A stretch of 64,000 bases of DNA, taken from positions 124,001 through 188,000 of the forward strand of contig NQYJ01000003.1 in assembly GCA_002285055.1 (NCBI GenBank), read 5' to 3'. The position numbers and the translations under genes were made by a program. The stretch's first letter is position 1; every line of letters begins with the position of its first letter. Shown here one piece after another: positions 52,879-63,400 of the stretch. The notes beneath the pieces were generated by a model, which saw only the letters and a list, made by a program, of their open reading frames with translations, was not told the DNA's origin and made no database searches. This stretch comes from Candidatus Izimoplasma sp. ZiA1. GTDB taxonomy: Bacteria; Bacillota_I; Bacilli_A; Izemoplasmatales; Izemoplasmataceae.

Positions 52879-54967
52879 GTACTACTCTTATTTAGATGAT
52901 TTTAATGAAATAACTATTATTGTTCCTAAAAACTTTAGAAATGATCTAATTTCTAATTTTGAGGCAAGAGGAAATGATGAAGTTATTCCACTTGAGATAA
53001 TAAAAGCTGAAACTTTTGATACTGAGATTAAGTATACTACTAGACTTGATGGTTATATTCTACTTAATAAAACATACATAGTTTATGATGACGATGATAA
53101 TAAGAGTGAGTTATTTACTGGTAAAATTGTTAGAACTGAACTTTTTGATGACATCTATTTTTATGAGCAAAATGATTTAGGTTCAAGTTATCGTAAGGAT
53201 CGAACTAAATTTAAGGTTTGGACTCCAATAGCGAAATATATGAAACTTGAACTAACAGATAAAGAAAATAATACTGTTATTCATGAAATGGAGTATGATA
53301 ATCAAGGTGTTTGGTATTTACGACTCCGCGGTAATTATGAAGGATACAAATATCGTTATATCTCATATGTGAATGGTAAAGAGCAAATCTTTACAGATCC
53401 ATACGCAGTAAGTTCAACTGCAAATGCTGAACATTCTTACGTTGTAGATCGTTCAAAATTTAATAAAATGAAACACACAAGACCTAAGTTTAGTGGTGTT
53501 TTGAGTGATGCAATCATTTATGAATCTCACATCAGAGATTTTACAATAAGTCCAACTATTAATTCTTTTAATAAAGGTAAGTATAAAGGATATATAGAAG
53601 ATAAGTTAAAAACTCGAAAAGGAAACAAAGCTGGTTTTGATTATTTGATTGACTTAGGAGTTACTCATGTCCAATTATTACCAATATTTGACTTTGCTGG
53701 TGTTGATGAGTTGAATCCTAGCAAACATTATAACTGGGGATATAATCCTGAACAATATAACGTTCCTGAGGGCTGGTTTGCTAGTGACCCGAATGATCCA
53801 TATAAAAGAATTAATGAACTTAAAGAAGTTATTGATACACTCCATAAAAATGGACTGCTTGTTGTTATGGATGTTGTTTATAATCATGTTTTTGATGTTA
53901 AAACATTTCCTTTTGACAAAATTATTCCAGGATACGCATATCGTGTCGATAACAATGGAGTATTAACTAACTCTTCAGGGAGTAATTCGGATTTAGCTAC
54001 TGAACGAAAAATGATTAGGAAGTACATTATTGATTCAGTGATGTATTGGGTAAAAGAATTTAAAGTCGATGGGTTTAGATTTGATTTAATGGGTTTAATT
54101 GATATGAAAACAATGAACACATTAAGACAAAAACTTGATCGTCATAAAAGTGATATAGTTGTATATGGTGAGGGTTGGCAAATTCCCACATTATTACCTA
54201 AAGAAAAAATGGCCAATATGTTTAATAATCATCTATTATTTAATATTGGACACTTTAATGACAAAACCGGTGATATAATTAAAGGTGCAAGTTTTGATAT
54301 TAAGGAAAAAGGGTATGCTCTTGGTTCAAACAAAAAACTTGATGATGTTAAGAATATAATTATGGGCAGCGCAATTGATAGATATTTATTTAGATATCCA
54401 ACACAATCAATTAATTATGTCGAATGTCATGATAATCATACGTTTTATGATAAAGCCATTGTGGCATTGCCAAATGAAAATCAAGAACAAATAAAAAAAC
54501 GACAACGTTTAGCAACAACTATGGTTTTGCTTAGTCAAGGTGTTCCTTTTATCCACAGCGGACAAGAGTTCTATAGAACAAAAAAAGGAATTGAAAATAG
54601 TTACAAATCTAGTGATGACATCAACCAAATTGATTGGGACTTGTTAGATGAAAATATAGATGATGTAAATTATATAAAAGAGATTATAAAAATCAGAAAA
54701 AAATATGATCTTTTTAGATTACCTTCTCCATCAAAAATAAAAAGACATATAAAAGTTTCGGTCTTTAATACTGGAACAATTAGATATTCTTTATTTGATG
54801 AATCTACAGATATTATTGTAATTTTCAAAAATAATTTTAGTAAAGAAGACTTTGTGTTGGAGAATGACTACACTATGATTTTTGATGGTGAAAAGGCGAC
54901 GAAAAAACAAGTTAATAGATTAGAAATTAGTGATGTTTCGACATATATTTTAAAAAGAAGGAAGTGA
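52871..54967 (+). CDS. pulA: Type I pullulanase (glycogen/amylopectin debranching)
   Basis: 698 residues, GH13 family, no signal peptide, so cytosolic. A CBM48-like domain (about 95-190) precedes the barrel. YNWGYNP (from 287) is the type I pullulanase signature. Catalytic residues are Asp405 (FRFDLMG), Glu434 (VYGEGW) and Asp521 (ECHDNH). It hydrolyses alpha-1,6 branches. ATG 52871 has AAAGGA eight bases upstream; ATG 52862 has none at workable distance. Confidence 0.92.
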   Translation: MNRYYSYLDDFNEITIIVPKNFRNDLISNFEARGNDEVIPLEIIKAETFDTEIKYTTRLDGYILLNKTYIVYDDDDNKSELFTGKIVRTELFDDIYFYEQNDLGSSYRKDRTKFKVWTPIAKYMKLELTDKENNTVIHEMEYDNQGVWYLRLRGNYEGYKYRYISYVNGKEQIFTDPYAVSSTANAEHSYVVDRSKFNKMKHTRPKFSGVLSDAIIYESHIRDFTISPTINSFNKGKYKGYIEDKLKTRKGNKAGFDYLIDLGVTHVQLLPIFDFAGVDELNPSKHYNWGYNPEQYNVPEGWFASDPNDPYKRINELKEVIDTLHKNGLLVVMDVVYNHVFDVKTFPFDKIIPGYAYRVDNNGVLTNSSGSNSDLATERKMIRKYIIDSVMYWVKEFKVDGFRFDLMGLIDMKTMNTLRQKLDRHKSDIVVYGEGWQIPTLLPKEKMANMFNNHLLFNIGHFNDKTGDIIKGASFDIKEKGYALGSNKKLDDVKNIIMGSAIDRYLFRYPTQSINYVECHDNHTFYDKAIVALPNENQEQIKKRQRLATTMVLLSQGVPFIHSGQEFYRTKKGIENSYKSSDDINQIDWDLLDENIDDVNYIKEIIKIRKKYDLFRLPSPSKIKRHIKVSVFNTGTIRYSLFDESTDIIVIFKNNFSKEDFVLENDYTMIFDGEKATKKQVNRLEISDVSTYILKRRK

Positions 54968-54971
54968 TGAT

Positions 54972-55880
54972 ATGAGTCTTAGTTTTTACGCGAAAATAGA
55001 TTCAATCAATGAAACAACATATGACACTTATACTTTGAGTGTTATTAAGGAAGATAAAGAAAGAATTACTTTAAGGATTGACAAGGATGCAAAAATTATT
55101 CAAAATATGGTTTACTTCTTTGAAACTGAGGAAATTGAGTTTAAAGAAAGAATGCAACTACTAGCAACTAAGTTTACTTACATTGATGACTGTGAGATAA
55201 CAATCGAGGAACGAGGGTCTTTAATGACTAAGTTCTATGAGTTTGCTCCAATTAGTGTAGATGAGATTAAATCTTCAATCGAAAGTTATTTAATGAAAAT
55301 TGAAAACAAGATTATTAAAGATATTGTTATGAATATTTATAAGAAGCATGAAAAAATGTTTTACTTATACCCTGCGGCGACAAAGTTCCATCATGCTTAC
55401 ATTAGTGGTTTAAGCTATCATACTAAAACAATGATGAACATGATTGATGGATTCTTAAAAGTTTATCCATTCCTAAATCAAGACTTACTGATTGCTGGAG
55501 TTATGCTTCATGATGTTTGTAAGGTTGTTGAGTTAAGTCATTATGCTGGTCCAGAATATACAAAAGAAGGAAAGTTACTTGGTCACATTACAATGGGTGT
55601 AATGGAAATCGAAAGAACTGCAAATGAACTTGGTTACTATAAAACAGAAGAAGCATTGGTTTTAGAACATATGGTTTTATCACATCATTACTTCCCACAT
55701 TTTGGTAGTCCTAAAAAACCAAATATTCCTGAGGCAATCGTTTTACATTTTATTGATAATATTGATTCTAAATTAACCGTAATTGGTGAACAATTGGCTC
55801 AGGTTCAACCAGGAGAGTTTACACAACCAATTGGAGTTGCTGACAGAGAAAGATACTACAAAGTAAATTTTGAGGATTAA
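54972..55880 (+). CDS. yhaM: YhaM-family 3'-5' exoribonuclease (HD domain)
   Basis: 302 residues. An N-terminal OB-like part precedes the HD domain: KFHHAYISGLSYHT, AGVMLHDVCKV, LGHITMG, LEHMVLSHH and the C-terminal VQPGEFTQP are close to YhaM. The usual LGKV after HD is VCKV here. It degrades RNA from the 3' end. AGGAAGTGATGAT lies before the ATG, overlapping the pullulanase stop region. Confidence 0.9.
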   Translation: MSLSFYAKIDSINETTYDTYTLSVIKEDKERITLRIDKDAKIIQNMVYFFETEEIEFKERMQLLATKFTYIDDCEITIEERGSLMTKFYEFAPISVDEIKSSIESYLMKIENKIIKDIVMNIYKKHEKMFYLYPAATKFHHAYISGLSYHTKTMMNMIDGFLKVYPFLNQDLLIAGVMLHDVCKVVELSHYAGPEYTKEGKLLGHITMGVMEIERTANELGYYKTEEALVLEHMVLSHHYFPHFGSPKKPNIPEAIVLHFIDNIDSKLTVIGEQLAQVQPGEFTQPIGVADRERYYKVNFED

Positions 55881-55883
55881 AAC

Positions 55884-55920
55884 AAAAAGACTAATTAAGG
55901 ATTCTTAATTAGTCTTTTTT
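55884..55920 (+). terminator. Intrinsic terminator after yhaM
   Basis: AAAAAGACTAATTAAG, loop GATT, CTTAATTAGTCTTTTT. Confidence 0.93.
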
Positions 55921-55935
55921 TATTCATCGTTAATA

Positions 55936-55970
55936 AAAAAAGCTGTTAGTTTTAAGCTAACAGCTTTTAA
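55936..55970 (-). terminator. Intrinsic terminator of the large lipoprotein gene
   Basis: Minus strand AAAAGCTGTTAG, seven-base loop, CTAACAGCTTTT and T-run, just after the stop codon. It stands back to back with the yhaM terminator. Confidence 0.9.
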
Positions 55971-55974
55971 TAAA

Positions 55975-58500
55975 TTATTTAGTTGTATAAACGTAATCAT
56001 CTGGGAATGTTGTTGAGATTAAAATATCTCTTAACAACTCAACTTGTGCTTGTTGTAATGTATTATTTTCAGTAAATGTTAAGTTACCTGCTAACATAGT
56101 ATCAATTGCTACGATACTAAATCCACTAGGTTGGAAATATAAGTCATATATACCACTATATAGATTAGTAATAGCATTTGATACTGAAGAAGGTAGTTTT
56201 TCTAAAGGCGTTTCATTTTTCGCTTGTGCAAAATTGATTTTAAAGTAAATTTCAATTTGAGCCACAGTAGGTATTGGATTTTCATTATCTATTCCTTCAG
56301 AATAAACTGTAGTTGTAGATGAACTATCAAATACTGCTGTAGGTTTTTCAAATGAATTACCTTTAGTTACCTCTAATATTCTATAACGATCATGTTCACT
56401 AATGATTTGAGTGTCTAACATTGAATCTAATTCTTTATTTTCATCAGTATTGTATGACGTATAAAGTCTAAATAAAGCATCAACTAATGATTGATCATAT
56501 AGAGCAGTGTTTTGTGTGTTTGTGTATGTAAGAGGAACATCTTTTGAACTCATCAAGTCCTCAACTTTTAATTTGAATCCAAATACTTTGTAATCATGCC
56601 AAACACTATCAGTATCAATAATTGGTGTATCGTTATATTCATCAACGATAGCTTCAAAATCCATGTCGTCTTCAAGTTTAGCTCTAATTTCATCTTCTAA
56701 ATGAGCTCTTAATGCGCTGTACTCAGCTAACTCAATAGCATCCATATCAGCAATAACATCAGCAATTTCATCAGCTTCAAAATTCAGATCTTGATCTAAG
56801 AAGATTGTGATAGAAGTAGCATACAAATTGAAATAGTTATCATATAACTCTTGCATAAATTCCATTGCGTCTGGAATATTAATTGTTGGTTGAATTAAAT
56901 CAATTGTAAGCGAAGGAAGAACAAATTGTTTTTCTAAAGCTTCCATATCAGATTTAACACCAAATAATACAAACAAGAATTCATTCCAATCTAACAATGT
57001 AGTTGTATATCCATATTGTGAGTAACCATTTTTAGAGAATGTAGATTTCATAGTGCTCAAATCAGCACGATGTGTTTTCATTAAATCTGCTTTGTTTGAA
57101 AGATAATCATGAGAAGAACCGTAATATAAGTTGTAGTATTCTCCATAAACAGCTAGTTTTTCTTTTGCGATTTCGATAGCAAAGAACGCTCCAACTCTTT
57201 CTTCCATATAAGTATATAGTTGATCTGCAGTGATTTCAACGTCACCTAGTTTTGCAACGATGCTTAAGTCACCACTTAAATCTTGTTCGATTCCTGATTG
57301 GAATTGATATTTAATTCCAACAAATGGATCAACAACACTGAAGTTTGCATCTTCACGAACTTCTTCCATTACATACCCGATTAAATCAGTATCCATAATA
57401 GAGTCAGTTAAAGCTGCTTTTAATTCAGTTTTTTCGTCGCCAGTCATATTACCAAAAGGTTCCACTGGTTCTTGTGAAACTTTATAAACAAATACAAAGC
57501 TATCACCAAATTCTCTTGGAGATTGAGAATAATATTTTGCATCTGTATCTGTGTTTGTTAAATCAATAGTATCAAATAAATATTTTGCAAATGTATCAAT
57601 GGTAGAGCCTTCAAAAACTCCAGTAGTCATTTCTGTAAAATTATAAGTTGCTAAATCAGCATAATCATTACAATAATCCTCAGAATCTATATCTGCAGGT
57701 AAAGTATTATTAGGATTTTGAACATTATATAATTCTACTAATTTAGTAAATACTTGCTCGTTACTAAGTTGAATAGTATTTGTTAAAGAGAAGCCATCAC
57801 TAGCTACGTCTTCAATTGGAACAGTAGTATTAAAGTATTCACCAATCCCACCATTAAATGATTGAACTAAGTCTAAATCATTAAAGATAAGTTTTGATTC
57901 AGTAGCACTGTCAAATTCAATTACTAATGCACAAGCATCATTACGATAATTGTCATCATAGAATTTTTCTAACTCATCATTATCAATAAAGAAATCACTT
58001 TCAGCACCAGCAGCAATGACATGTGCTCTAGCTTTTGCTCTTTGAGCAGCTAATAATTCTAAGTAAAGTGTTAACTCAGCAGGATCATCAGGATCATAAC
58101 CTACCGCCTTTACATTATTTTCAAATGTAGTGAGTAACACTTGATGGTTTTCTTCATTTGATTGTAATAATGCAATCTCACCTTCATTTAAAGTTCCATA
58201 AATTAAAATAGTTTTCTCGTTTTCGATGTCAGATGGTGTAACATTAGAAATGTTTTCCGCTAAAATTAATTTATCAACGTATGTTAATAAATAATCTAAC
58301 CCATCAACTCTCATCATCATATCGAATAATTCGCCTCTTGTTACTCTATAATCTCCAAAAGTTGCATAAACATCATCTTTGTTAGAAATCATAGCTTCAT
58401 CTGGATCTGCTTTAATCATACTACAACCAACTGATGCTAAAATGATTGCAATTATGACACCAAGGATCACACTAATTTTGATTAAAATACTCTTGTTCAT
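55975..58500 (-). CDS. Large SurA/PrsA-like lipoprotein with duplicated N-terminal domain
   Basis: 841 residues, acidic. Lipobox LASVGC (Cys26). Two SurA-N-like units are seen: VYATFGDYRVTRGELFDMMM (about 44-63) and VAKLGDVEITADQLYTYMEE in the middle (about 425-445), each leading a helical region. No clear parvulin catalytic block was found. It is probably an extracytoplasmic folding factor or a chaperone-like surface protein. ATG 58500 follows AAGGAG; a GTG three codons earlier is less likely. Confidence 0.7.
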   Translation of the reverse strand: MNKSILIKISVILGVIIAIILASVGCSMIKADPDEAMISNKDDVYATFGDYRVTRGELFDMMMRVDGLDYLLTYVDKLILAENISNVTPSDIENEKTILIYGTLNEGEIALLQSNEENHQVLLTTFENNVKAVGYDPDDPAELTLYLELLAAQRAKARAHVIAAGAESDFFIDNDELEKFYDDNYRNDACALVIEFDSATESKLIFNDLDLVQSFNGGIGEYFNTTVPIEDVASDGFSLTNTIQLSNEQVFTKLVELYNVQNPNNTLPADIDSEDYCNDYADLATYNFTEMTTGVFEGSTIDTFAKYLFDTIDLTNTDTDAKYYSQSPREFGDSFVFVYKVSQEPVEPFGNMTGDEKTELKAALTDSIMDTDLIGYVMEEVREDANFSVVDPFVGIKYQFQSGIEQDLSGDLSIVAKLGDVEITADQLYTYMEERVGAFFAIEIAKEKLAVYGEYYNLYYGSSHDYLSNKADLMKTHRADLSTMKSTFSKNGYSQYGYTTTLLDWNEFLFVLFGVKSDMEALEKQFVLPSLTIDLIQPTINIPDAMEFMQELYDNYFNLYATSITIFLDQDLNFEADEIADVIADMDAIELAEYSALRAHLEDEIRAKLEDDMDFEAIVDEYNDTPIIDTDSVWHDYKVFGFKLKVEDLMSSKDVPLTYTNTQNTALYDQSLVDALFRLYTSYNTDENKELDSMLDTQIISEHDRYRILEVTKGNSFEKPTAVFDSSSTTTVYSEGIDNENPIPTVAQIEIYFKINFAQAKNETPLEKLPSSVSNAITNLYSGIYDLYFQPSGFSIVAIDTMLAGNLTFTENNTLQQAQVELLRDILISTTFPDDYVYTTK

Positions 58501-58608
58501 ATCTTTCACTCCTTAATATTATACGCAATATATATAATATCATTATTTGACTTTAAAAACAATATCAAAATGTGAAAGAATATTGAAAAACAAAGGTGTA
58601 ACTGTATA

Positions 58609-58636
58609 TTGATTTTAGAGATATGTGTTGTATAAT
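58609..58636 (+). promoter_or_regulatory. Promoter of the WalJ-like gene
   Basis: TTGATT (58609-58614), 16-base spacer, TATAAT (58631-58636). Confidence 0.6.
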
Positions 58637-58660
58637 TAATTTGTGCATTGGAGTGATATT

Positions 58661-59449
58661 ATGAAATTTAGCGTTTTAGCTAGTGGATCAAGAGGTAATT
58701 CAACAATAATAGAAACAGAAAACACTAAAATTTTAGTAGATATAGGACTATCATTTAGGCAGTTAAATAGCCGTTTAGAGGGATTAGGACTTTCAAGTAA
58801 TCCATTGGATGGCGTGTTAATTACACATGAACATACTGACCATATTAGTGGACTTAATATGTTGCTTAAAAAAGTGGACACAACTTGTTATCTAACCAAA
58901 GATACATACGAAGGTATGTTTTATAAGGTGAAGGAAAATATTGAGGAGAATAGGCTTACTTTTATTGAACCATACAAGCGTTTTCAAATCGGTGATTTTT
59001 CTATTTATCCTTTAAGTGTTTCTCATGATTCAAATGATTGTCTAGGATATGTTATTAGCAGTGGTGAAAAGAAGATTGTTTATGTTACTGATATTGGCTA
59101 TTTACCAGAAAAAGATTTTGATGAATTAAGGAATGCAGATGCTTATGTTTTTGAATCTAATTATGATGTTACATTACTTTTTACTAGTAATAGACCTTAT
59201 TATTTAAAAACAAGAATAGATTCAATAAAAGGACATATGTCCAATAATGATTCTGCTTATAATCTAGCAAATTTGATAGGTGAAAGAACCAAACAAATAA
59301 TTTTAGCTCATCCATCAAAAGAATGTAATGAGGAAAATAAAATTATTGAAACATTTGAAACTGTTTTTGATGATTATGGTTATCGAATTGAAGATTATAA
59401 TTTAATTGTTGCAAAACAAGATGTTCCAACAAAATTAATAAAACTTTAG
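58661..59449 (+). CDS. WalJ/YycJ-like metallo-beta-lactamase-fold hydrolase
   Basis: 262 residues. The family start FSVLASGSRGNST, the metal-binding THEHTDH, the aspartate in YVTDIGY, and the final LAHPSKE are present. YycJ/WalJ proteins are nucleases linked to mismatch repair or cell-wall control; here no walK/walR genes are nearby. ATG 58661 with GGAGTGAT is preferred over an upstream ATG at 58643. Confidence 0.88.
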   Translation: MKFSVLASGSRGNSTIIETENTKILVDIGLSFRQLNSRLEGLGLSSNPLDGVLITHEHTDHISGLNMLLKKVDTTCYLTKDTYEGMFYKVKENIEENRLTFIEPYKRFQIGDFSIYPLSVSHDSNDCLGYVISSGEKKIVYVTDIGYLPEKDFDELRNADAYVFESNYDVTLLFTSNRPYYLKTRIDSIKGHMSNNDSAYNLANLIGERTKQIILAHPSKECNEENKIIETFETVFDDYGYRIEDYNLIVAKQDVPTKLIKL

Positions 59450-59460
59450 GAGGACTTAAC

Positions 59461-60324
59461 ATGGAAAATGAAATGATTGTAAAAAAAGTAGTAAAAGAAG
59501 TATTTGATAAAGATGTAGTAGTAGTTGAAAGACTAATGGGTGGAATGAGTAATTTTACTTATGTGATTAAGATGGAAGATGAGTTGTATACATTTCGAAT
59601 TCCAGGAAAAAAAGCTGAAAAATTTGTAGATAGAGAAGTTGAGGAACACAACATTGGTTTAGTTCGAGACTTAAATCTAAATAATGATACTGTATATTTT
59701 GATAAAAAAACTGGCTTTAAAATTGCTCGCTATATTAAAGGTCAACCTCTTCATGAACTTAATCCATTAGACTATTTAGAAGAAGCTGCTAATGTTTTAC
59801 ATAAAGTTCATAATCATAAGGAACTATCTAATTTCGATTATGACCCGTTAAGAAGATTAGAAATTTACGAAAATCATAACAATGAGTTCAACCATATTAA
59901 GCCTGATCGCTATCTTGAACTAAAAAATGAATTTTTAAGTCATATAAAATACCTTGACAAAGCTAGACTCACTCTGTGTCACGGGGATAGTCAAATTAGT
60001 AATTTTGTTGTTACGGATAATGGTTTAAGGTTAATGGACTGGGAGTTTGCTGGGAACAATGATCCATTTTATGATATCGCATGTTTCGGTAATAATGACT
60101 TTGACCATGCTTTAAAATTACTACCAGTTTACTTGAAACACGAACCAACTCAAGATGAAATTAATAGACTTTATTTCTTTAGAGCTTTCCAGTGTTTACA
60201 GTGGCACAATGTAGCATGGTATAAAGAGTATATTGGTTTATCAAAAGACTTAGGTGTAGACTTTAAGTTTGTTGCTAATTTATATCTTGATAAAGCCGAA
60301 AGTATGCTATCAAACATCAAATAA
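59461..60324 (+). CDS. Choline/ethanolamine kinase-like phosphotransferase
   Basis: 287 residues of the APH/choline kinase fold (LicA-like). Blocks: GGMSNFTYVI in the N-lobe, LCHGDSQISNFVV as catalytic loop and LMDWEFAGNNDPFYDIACF as metal-binding segment. A choline or ethanolamine substrate is suggested by family but not shown. TTAGGAGGAC precedes the ATG. It follows the WalJ-like gene closely and is probably in the same unit. Confidence 0.8.
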   Translation: MENEMIVKKVVKEVFDKDVVVVERLMGGMSNFTYVIKMEDELYTFRIPGKKAEKFVDREVEEHNIGLVRDLNLNNDTVYFDKKTGFKIARYIKGQPLHELNPLDYLEEAANVLHKVHNHKELSNFDYDPLRRLEIYENHNNEFNHIKPDRYLELKNEFLSHIKYLDKARLTLCHGDSQISNFVVTDNGLRLMDWEFAGNNDPFYDIACFGNNDFDHALKLLPVYLKHEPTQDEINRLYFFRAFQCLQWHNVAWYKEYIGLSKDLGVDFKFVANLYLDKAESMLSNIK

Positions 60325-60372
60325 ATTAGCTAATTAAAGAAGGGAAAAAAAGCGAAAAAAAACAACTTGAAT

Positions 60373-60408
60373 GAAAGTGTTTTCCTAAGAGAAAAAAAAC
60401 ACTTTTTT
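60373..60408 (+). terminator. Terminator-like hairpin before the PFOR gene
   Basis: AAAGTGTTTT, twelve-base loop, AAAACACTTT plus T-run. Confidence 0.7.
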
Positions 60409-60411
60409 CGA

Positions 60412-60440
60412 TTGTAAACAAAAACATTTTATTGTATAAT
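60412..60440 (+). promoter_or_regulatory. Promoter of the PFOR gene
   Basis: TTGTAA (60412-60417), 17-base spacer, TATAAT (60435-60440), with about 50 bases of leader before the start. Confidence 0.75.
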
Positions 60441-60497
60441 CAAGGCGTATGACTATATATTAAATTATAGAATCTTAAATATTATGGAGGTTTTGCA

Positions 60498-63400
60498 ATG
60501 GCGACAAAAAAAGTATTCCAATCGATGGATGGGAATCAAGCTGCTGCACACGCATCTTATGCGTTCACAGAAGTAGCTGGTATTTATCCAATCACACCAT
60601 CATCACCGATGGCAGAATACACAGACTTATGGGCTTCTCAAGGTAAGAAAAACTTATTTGGTATGCCTGTAAAAGTAATTGAAATGCAATCAGAAGCTGG
60701 AGCTGCTGGTACTGTTCATGGTTCATTACAATCAGGGGCTTTAACTACTACTTACACTGCTTCACAAGGGCTATTATTAAAATTGCCTAACATGTACAAA
60801 ATAGCTGGAGAATTATTACCAGGTGTAATTCATGTTGCTGCAAGAAGTATTGCTGTACAAGCTTTATCAATCTTTGGGGATCACCAAGATGTTATGGCTG
60901 CTAGACCAACAGGTTTTGCTATTTTAGCAAGTGGATCTGTTCAAGAAACAATGGACTTAGCTGGGGTTGCACATTTAGCTGCAATTAAATCTAGTATTCC
61001 ATTTATGCATTTCTTTGATGGGTTTAGAACAAGTCATGAAGTAAATAAAGTTGAAGTTATGGATTACAATGTATTTGATCGTTTATTAGATAGAGATGCA
61101 GTAAGAAAATTCAGAAAAAGAGCTTTAAATTCTAGCAACCCTGTTACTAGAGGATCTGCTCAAAATGATGATGTTTATATGCAAGCTCGTGAATTACAAG
61201 ATAAATATTACACAAATGTTCCTAATATTGTTGCTGAATATATGGAAGAAATTTCAAAAGTTACAGGACGCGAATATGCTCCATTTGTATATTATGGTGC
61301 AAAAGATGCTACTGACGTTATCATCGCAATGGGTTCTGTTACAGAAGCTATTGAAGAAGTTATCGATAAATTAACTGCTGAAGGACGTAAAGTTGGATTA
61401 TTAACAGTTCATTTATATCGCCCATTTAGTGCTGAGTATTTCTTCAAAGCTTTACCTACTACAGTAAACAAAATTGCTGTATTAGATCGTACTAAAGAAA
61501 ATGGTAGTTTAGGTGAACCTTTATACTTAGACATTAAATCATTATTCTATGGTAAAGAAAATGAACCAGTTATCTTAGGTGGACGTTATGGTTTATCTTC
61601 AAAAGACACAACACCAGGTCAAATTGTTGCAGTTTATGACAATTTAGCTGGAGAACAAAAAAATAATTTCACAATTGGTATTAATGACGATGTTAACTTT
61701 ACTTCATTAGAAGCTAAAGAAATCGACGTTCAAGATAAAGATACTACAGAGTTATTATTCTTTGGTTTAGGTAGTGATGGTACTGTAGGTGCTTCTAAAA
61801 ATACTATCAAAATTATTGGTGAAAACACTGATTTATATGGTCAAGCTTATAGTTCATATGACTCTAAAAAATCTGGTGGAGTTACACGTATGCATTTAAG
61901 ATTTGGTAAAAAACCAATCAGAAGTACATATTTAGTTTCTCATCCACACTTTGTTTCTTGTTCAAAAGATTCATATTTAACAAAATATGATATGATCGGT
62001 GGATTAAGAAATGGTGGTAGATTCTTACTTAACACTGTTACTCCTAAAGAAGAAATCAATGAGTTATTACCAAATTCAGTTAAAAAAGCTTTGGCTGATA
62101 AAAATGCTAAATTATATATTATTAATGCAGTTAAACTTGCTGAAGAAGTTGGTTTAGGTGGAATGATTAACACGATTATGCAAAGTGCATTCTTCGCATT
62201 AAACGAACAAATCATGCCTTATGAAACTGCTCAAAAATTAATGAAAAAATATGCTGAAAAAGCTTATGGACGTAAAGGTAAAGCTATTGTTGATAAAAAC
62301 TTTAGAGCTATTGAAGTTGGAAACGAAGGATTAGTTGAAATTCCAGTTAACCCTGAATGGTCTAACTTAACAGTAGAAGCTACTGTAGTTGATAACACAA
62401 GACCTGATTACGTTAAAAATATCGCTGACCCAGTTAACAACATTAAAGGTTATGATATTCCTGTAAGTGCATTCGAACCTTACGCAGATGGTACAATGGA
62501 AAACGGAAGTACAAACTACGAAAAACGTGGTGTTGCTAACTACGTTCCTAAATGGATTGAAGATAACTGTATCCAATGTAACCAATGTTCATTCTCATGT
62601 CCTCACGCTGTAATTAGACCGTTCTTATTAACAGAAGAAGAAATGAAAAATGCTCCTGAGGGACTAACAACTTTAGCTCCTAAAGGTAAAGGTTTAGAAG
62701 GATTACAATATAAAATCCAAATTTCTACATTAGATTGTACAGGTTGTGGAGTATGTGTTCAAGTATGTCCTGCTAAAGATAAAGCACTTGAAATGAGTCC
62801 TATTCATGATGAAATCGAAAAAGGTGAAGTTCAAAATGCTGAATACTTATTCGAAAAAGTATCATATAAAGATAACTTAGTTCAAAAAAACAATGCTAAA
62901 AATTCACAATTTGCTAAACCATTATTCGAATTTAGTGGAGCATGTGCTGGATGTGGAGAAACTCCATATGTTAAACTTGTAACACAATTATTCGGAGAAA
63001 GAATGCAAATCGCAAACGCTACAGGATGTTCATCAATTTATGGTGGATCTTTCCCAGCTACTCCATATACAGTATTAGATAATGGACGTGGGCCTGCATG
63101 GGCAAACAGTTTATTTGAAGATAATGCAGAATTTGGGTTTGGTATGACTCATGGTAATGAAACTATGAGAGATAGAATCCAAAACATTATGGCTACAAAC
63201 ATGGATTTAGTAAGTGATGAAGTTAAAGAATTATTTACTACATGGATTGAAAACCGTAAATCTGGTGAAATAACTTTAGAAGTTAACAACAAATTAATGC
63301 CTTTATTAAGCACTTTACCAAAAGAAATCAAAGGTGACTTAGAAGAATTATCAAATTACTTTGTTAAACAATCAAACTGGATCTTTGGTGGAGACGGTTG

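Noticed and set aside
61940..62215. Antisense open frame within the PFOR gene
   Set aside because: Shadow of a strongly conserved gene; no start signal.
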